Of a DNA stretch of 64,000 nucleotides, positions 57,791 through 64,000 are shown piece after piece. Position numbers and translations under genes: made by a program. The notes under the pieces were generated by a model. The model saw nothing but the letters and a program-made list of their open reading frames with translations, was not told the origin of the DNA and did no database searches. Source of the DNA: Struthio camelus (lineage: Eukaryota > Chordata > Aves > Struthioniformes > Struthionidae). The stretch spans positions 2,321,001 to 2,385,000 of the forward strand of contig NC_090953.1 of the NCBI RefSeq assembly GCF_040807025.1. Direction: 5' to 3'. Positions within the stretch are counted from its first letter, which is position 1. Each line of letters starts with the position of its first letter.

Positions 57791-58683
57791 CAATCATGTG
57801 AGAAGCAGCTATTCTCTCAGCCAGCACTACCTGCTCCCCAAGTTCTTGCAAATATCCCATATGCACAAGCTGTATTCATACAGACCGCGTGTAAACATCT
57901 GTGGTGAACTAAGTCACTAGATACTTGGAGCTATTTGGTTGTCACTTTGGCAGCATTTGCTACTAGGAGGCATCTTGCAGAGCTCAGAAGGGGCAAGGAA
58001 GGAAGCAGAAGAGTGTAATTAACATCAGGAATAATCGGCCGTGTACAACATGCCATTTTCTACCTTTCACCAAGCTTTGTACTTGCCACTGGGGCTCTCT
58101 GAAGGGCCTTGCAGATAAGTGTACAGGTAGCTGGAAAACAGGTTAATCCTTTAACCGTAACTGTAATTGCTTTCTCTCTAAGATAAACGTAAGAATTTTT
58201 TCTTCTCATTGCTGGTCTCTTGTCGATCATAAGCCAGCAGAGCACAGCAGTGTTTTGGGTAGATACACACACATATGCACATTTCAAATAGCTAAGGCAC
58301 AGCAGCATGAAACGCAGCCTCTACCTGTTTGCACCAAAGGGACTCAATTGAAAAACTAAGACCATTTATTGTTCCCTTTTCCCTCTGTACACTCCCAATG
58401 CATTTTTATTGCTTTTTCATAAAACATTGCTGCAAATAATCAAGCATGACCATTGACATCCACAAGATTGAGTTTTAGGAACCATTAAATGAGCTTGCCC
58501 TCTTGGGAAGGTTCTTGCTCAGGTTGGTCTAAAGGTAATTATTCAGCAATTCCTACCTGTGGTTTTACCTTGTTCCTCTATAAGTCTCAGAATCTCATAC
58601 ACTAGTAAGGTCATAGTTTCTGTCTCAATAAAAGTACATCCCAAAACAACTGAACCACAGGACAAATTATGGTGGGTATGTGT

Positions 58684-58709
58684 ACACACACACACACACA
58701 CACACACAC
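58684..58709. repeat. (AC)13 microsatellite
   Basis: Thirteen perfect AC units; a shorter CA tract lies about 120 bp downstream near 58,828-58,840. Confidence 0.95.
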
Positions 58710-61028
58710 GTATAATCTAACACCAGCCTTTCTTGTATGTAAATCTTCAAAAAGTCAGAAATTTTCAGGGTTAAATATAGCTGTCCATACACTTAAATCA
58801 ATATACACAAATCTAAAAGGAAATTCACACACACACACAAATTCTGAGCCTTTGAAGTTTTCTACTTCATTTATATAATTAGCAACACATGGCACTGATG
58901 CAGCAATAAGATTAAGAAACTGAGTACTCAAAAGGCAAAGGTCTTCCTTGCGTTATTTGATCAAACTGAACATCCTGTTAATTCTTAAGGCTATGCCATA
59001 GCGATAAATAGAGGGATATATTTTACCAGGAGAAAGAGATTAGAAATATCTATATAGTTAAACACATGCATTAAAGCTAAGTTATTTTTCTATGGGAAAT
59101 TCTGAGAATTTATTGACATTGAAATGCTTCATAGCTTAACACTAACACTATCCCAGCATTTACTGGTGCTGTTAAATGTTTCTAGATTATGAATTTAAAA
59201 ATAAAAAGGAGCTCTTCAATCTGTAGAGTTTGTACAGTCCTTGAGCCAGATTAAAGCACGGTCTTGTGAGACTGACTCTCTGTGGGGACGCTTAACAAAA
59301 ATGTCCAAGAAACTCCTGGAAAGCTGCTCCCTACTCACTTCTGAAGCTGCCAGAGTACAACTGAGTACAACTCATTCACGAATACAACTTTTTTTTTTTT
59401 TTAATTTTGTCTTCAAAATATGCAGAATTTTCGATGTTGCTGTCTCCTATCTGTAAAAATAGGACCTGCTCTTGAAAGTCTTTACTCCTGAAGTTTCTCA
59501 TGTAACTGATTTGGACCTCCACAAATCCCCAATATTCTCCTTGAAACTGATGGACAAAAACCAGGACCTTTTCCCTCCATAATTCAAAGCAGTAAAAACA
59601 AACAAACAGGTAAATGCTAAGTCACTATAACAACTGAAACAAGCTATGGAAACTTTCAAACCAAAATTAGTTTATTTCAGATTATGAAAAATAGGGGGTT
59701 AGACATTAGAGCTGATGCTTAACTACAGCGCTTGTGACCACAACTGCTCCAGTATGGTGAAATCCGGTTTAAAGCAACCACCTAAGGGGCTGGCAGTAAT
59801 TGGTTTCCTAGTAGGGATACTCTTAACTAAGTAAAGGTCAAACAAAATAGCCCTAGAGAGCTTAAGGAAAATTCAAAGTAGTTGCTTAAGCCAGGGGGAT
59901 TGCCTACTGGCTGCACGCCACGACGCAGGTTGTCTAGCTAACCATCTCCCCCCCAAACACGGCGGACACCTGTAAAGCCAACAGACACAGCACTGAAAGG
60001 ATGGAAAGTTGATGTGCTGAAAAACAGTTGCGCTGTTGGGCTTAGCCTCTTGGGATCTTCACACACAAGCTTGCAATCACCTAGGCGTTCTACTGAATGC
60101 TGATCAGACTAGCAAGCTGGAAAAACACCATTTTAGGAGGTTTTGCAAATCCTGCAACTGTAATAATACAACTGAGGAAGCAACTAAACAGTAACTTCCT
60201 ATGTAATAATACACTTTTGACATCAGCATAACTGAAAAGTTAATGACTGTATGTTGAAAGAATCTCAAAAAAACAGTGCTATTTTTCAACTGACTGCAAC
60301 AAACACAAAAATACACTATGATCAGAGCTCTGCTTTTCCGGAAAACTTTAACCCAGATTTTGCTGCAGGGTCACAGAGCCCCATAACCTGCTGCTTCCCA
60401 CACTGGAAATTTAGAGCAGCCTCATTTACATTTTTAACTAGGAGTTTTCTAATGCATTAACAGGAAAATGCATCATGGTAATCAGTGCCACGGTTCTCAC
60501 GGTCTCTGTTTGGAAGTAGAATTTGATTTACTGAGTGACTCCTGCAGACATTGGCAAAGACACCACACAACTGGGACAAAAACGTTGCCTGGGAAGTTGC
60601 TGGAGATTTGAAGGCTGGGGAGGGAACAGTTAAGCTTTTGGTGAACTACAAAATCATGGGAGGCATTCTGAGACTGTGAGCAGCAAGAGAGGTTAAACGG
60701 CATACTCATTTTCCTTGCAATCTTTAGGCTTCAGTGTCAACCCACCAAGACAAATTGGGTGGTCTGCATCTCTCTGAAATATCGCTTCTGGAGTCTGCGA
60801 CATCAGTGGCATTATGCTAGTGTACTATTACGTTTCTAAGTTATCATCTGAGGAGCAAAGGCCAGAAAAAATTCTTTTTTTTTTCCTTTACTTTACCTTT
60901 TTTTTTTTTTTTAAATTCACTCAGAGCTTTTGCAGCATGATCCTGTTAGTGAGTAGATTCTATTGCAAATTCTTTGGCTTCATGGTCATGAAACATAGGG
61001 CCACGTCTAGGACATCTTCCAAGCCAGG

Positions 61029-61066
61029 AATAGCTCCTGCTTCCAGCAATAGCTCCTGCTTCCAGC
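61029..61066. repeat. 19-bp tandem duplication
   Basis: AATAGCTCCTGCTTCCAGC occurs twice in perfect tandem, with a third partial match just upstream. Confidence 0.95.
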
Positions 61067-64000
61067 AGGACTCCATTCTCCTTCGTGTTGGAGCATTTCT
61101 GGAAAGACTGCATGCACAGCAAGCGATGCATGTCCTTCCCAGTAGGGATTCATCTGCACTGCTCAGCGCTTTCCATATAACATTTTGGTGAGCTGGAGAT
61201 GAACTAAGCTGAGTGCTAGAATATTAAATTACTCTCAGCTCTCAAACAACAGCAGACTGTCTTTATTGCTGGCTGTATTGCAGGATGAAGTACATTAACA
61301 ACCATTCTACGCTCATCTTTGGACCAGGAGCAGAAGTCTTCTCATGGTGGGAGAAGCCACTATGATTAGGACTGTTGCTTAAATGAGCGTGTCTTATTTG
61401 TAGCTGGATCAGATTTAACTGTAAGTTACCACATGTTAAAAAATAAAGGTCCTGGCAGGAATATATCATATTCACATGATGCCTCGCACTAATTTTGGCA
61501 TTAAAAAAATCCCAGAACCAATGTCACAAAAAAACCAATAACGTAATTTATCAAAAATTTGTTTGATACAGGTTATAATGCTTCTCAAATCACTTATTCT
61601 GCAAAATTTCTGCAAGTAAATTTAAGTCCTAGGGAATGAAAAAACAGACTTTTGAAACTGCCGAAGCGATCTGCTATGTATCATATATTCCATGGTGAGT
61701 TAGAAAACAACTCCACAAAATCTCACTACTGCAGAACGTCTAAAAATTTCCATGGACAGTTTTTATTCTACAGTATGCCACCTTACAAAGTCTGTGAAAA
61801 GTCCAGGATACCTATGCCATATAAAAGCAACCTCTTAAGTAATTTAGTTATCAATAAATCTTAAGAATTAAAGATAATCATGAATGAACAGAACATTAAC
61901 TTTTGGATTACTGCTGTGTTTTGGTGAAATGTGTAATAGTTCTGAAAAAACAGTGATTGCCAATATAATAAGTAACTATTAAAGGGAATCAAGGGCTTAA
62001 TGTTACTTCAGTTTTATCATTTTAAGAACTAAAGTGTATTAATTTTAGTTTATTGCACTTTAAAGGGAAAAAATCCTGGATTTTTTAGATTGTTTCTTAC
62101 ATTAAAAATAGACCAGGATCACTTTCCATCTCCCAAGAACACTTCCTAAAATGATGATGCTGTTCAGACTGACCAAATAGGAGATATCGCCACTTTTTTT
62201 CTGATCTACTTGTATATTTTTAATCAAATATATAAACTCGCAGTTTATCACAAAAATAATGCAACCCTGAATAAATCGAAATACATGCTTAAGTCTCATT
62301 GTTGATATACTTTTATAAATAAAGATGAACATACACGGATGCTTAAGTGATTTGCTGAATTTAGGCCTCATATAATGGAAAATATGAAATAATATTTCTA
62401 CTAGGTACTCTGGCTCTATTTAAAGGTTGCTGATAGTCATCTTGCCCCTTGAAAGTCTTCCATGTTAGTATTAGCTAGTCCTGCCCCCTCCCCATCTTTC
62501 TGGGTAAGCCTGGAATCAGCTTGGGGCACTGGGGATACAATTCCTGCTTGGATTCATACGCACAGCTCCAAGCTATGCAGAGAGGTAAGGTAGTGGTGCA
62601 AAAACAAATTAGGTACAGGAATACCGGACACAAACTTCTAGGTTCTCCTCATATCAGGTTCTGGAGTTTTTAGCCAGACTCTATACGGAAAGAGCAGGGC
62701 AAACGTTGCCAGCGAAGACTCAATTTCAAGAAACATCCTTTTTCACAGAGCCAAACCTCCAAACTATTCTCTGTCACATGAAAAGACCTATTAAGAGACT
62801 TGAGGAAAACAATCCAGAGTTTTCAACTGTAACAACTTCAGCAAATTATTACTATGGCATAGAGCTACCAGGAGATGGGAGATCCTTGAGAAAGCTTGAT
62901 CCCATCCTCACAGATCCCAAGTCAGAAGCTGACTGCTCCTCCCATATTCGATGATACCATGGCTCAACCAGGAGCCATGCCATTATGGGACCACTATTGT
63001 GCTCTGTTTGAAGAGAGAGGGAAGCCACAGATCATCACTCCTAGTGGTTATGATCGTCATTAAGCTAGGCGGGGAATTCTGCACCAGTGTCTGCGAGCTC
63101 CTATGGGGACGGGCTGTACAGAGCAGCTGCAGGAGAGGAGCTCTGCTCCTGCCTCCTGTGAGTTTCCCCTGCCTATAGCCAAGGGGAAAATTCGGCCCAA
63201 AATAATCAGTCTGACAGCACTAAACATCTCAAATCTTTAATACTCATGGTAGCAACAGCAGCTGTACAGTACCAGATAGCGAAGAGATACTCTCTCTCAA
63301 AAGGTCCTTGCACAGAAGAAAGAGTGCAATTAGCCAAATAAGTGGGTCCCTCTGTTATTCCTCAAGAGTCACCTCTTACAAAATATAAAGTGAGAAAAAA
63401 GAAGAGTCTCAAGTTGGAGAGATGTGAAGTCTTTATATATGGGACAGGGCTGGGGGTGAGGGAAAAGGGTCTATTAAAGTCAATGCTACACATGCACTAG
63501 AACACAATAACCCTTAATATAAACGTCCTCCAAGACACTGTCATGCCAAGAATCTGCACTTCCAGGTATGACAGCCACTATCTAAACACTATATATCTTA
63601 TTAAATGACACCCTAACGATACACACGTACCAAGCAAATAACGCTACAGAGCCAATCCATTCTACTCTTCCCCCCAGGCTCTAAAGGTTATGGCATACAA
63701 CTTCCATTTAGACATCGAGAGTGTGTTGCAAAACAAAGTGAGTTGCACTTAAAGAAATTTCAACAGAGCTATGCTCTGTAACCTAAAAATCTCAACATGC
63801 CCACAAGCACAGCGCACTCTGAACCACCAGCTCAGGAGAATTATGGGGCAGTAGCATAGAGTGGAACACAGAATAAGTTAAAACAAGTAAATACCAAGAT
63901 ACTAACGTTAAAACTAGCTCAGCACTCACAGATGTTTGTGGACTACACTACACCAAGATCCTTGGTCAAAGCATTTGTAAGAAGACTGGAGCAATTCTAA

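Larger units (their letters stand above)
51683..64000 (-). other. MAP2K5: MAP2K5 intron, open at right edge (more than 12.3 kb)
   Basis: Intronic on the minus strand, since the next exon upstream must lie beyond the window. No MEK5 kinase exon (activation loop, APE-equivalent, SDVWSLG) was found. Contents: candidate conserved block at 52,010-53,110, fossil repeats near 55,720 and 57,655, CA repeats at 58,684-58,709 and near 58,828-58,840, homopolymers near 52,253, 54,870, 59,389 and 60,901, and a 19-bp tandem duplication at 61,029-61,066. The last 1.5 kb is ordinary sequence. Confidence 0.75.

Noticed and set aside
51683-64000. Search for upstream MAP2K5 kinase-domain exons, including the small alternatively spliced 30-bp exon
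   Set aside because: No minus-strand stretch matching the MEK5 activation loop, the SDVWSLG region or the short alternative exon was found. The intron appears to continue past the right edge.

Overview
This is nuclear DNA from an amniote, most likely a bird. It has intron-split genes with standard GT-AG splice sites, a very GC-rich block typical of an avian microchromosome, several 5'-truncated CR1 LINEs, CORE-SINE (MIR-type) fossils, and no mammalian Alu or L1. The species cannot be fixed from the sequence. Only two protein-coding genes can be supported, both on the minus strand. Most long open frames are by-products of GC-rich, stop-poor DNA.

Layout. 1-445: end of a CR1 LINE running off the left edge. 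446-9,800: intergenic DNA with two more CR1 remnants. 9,800-10,590: a GC-rich tandem repeat of about 70 bp units. 11,070-about 16,950: SKOR1, a SKI-family transcriptional corepressor. All eight coding exons can be read (852 codons plus stop), with a 3' UTR, a poly(A) signal and candidate noncoding first exons. 16,950-25,660: CpG-rich upstream flank broken by AT-rich islands full of homeodomain-type TAATTA motifs, plus a second minisatellite of about 34 bp units. 25,660-64,000: the 3' end of MAP2K5 (MEK5), with its last three coding exons (51,621-51,682; 48,933-48,978; 26,212-26,316), its 3' UTR, and large introns holding microsatellites, old SINEs and several AT-rich blocks that look like conserved noncoding elements.

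MAP2K5 and SKOR1 lie head to tail on one strand, MAP2K5 upstream, which is the order I recall for human chromosome 15q23. PIAS1, the next gene in that order, is not seen before the left edge. The two proteins do not act in one pathway: MEK5 is the dual-specificity kinase that activates ERK5, and SKOR1 is a neural nuclear corepressor partnering LBX1 and SMADs. The link is probably regulatory, since the long 3' introns of MAP2K5 and the flank between the genes are natural places for SKOR1 enhancers. No unknown system was found. The main points of interest are regulatory-looking AT islands, symmetric coiled-coil exons, two minisatellites, exact palindromes and fossil amniote repeats.
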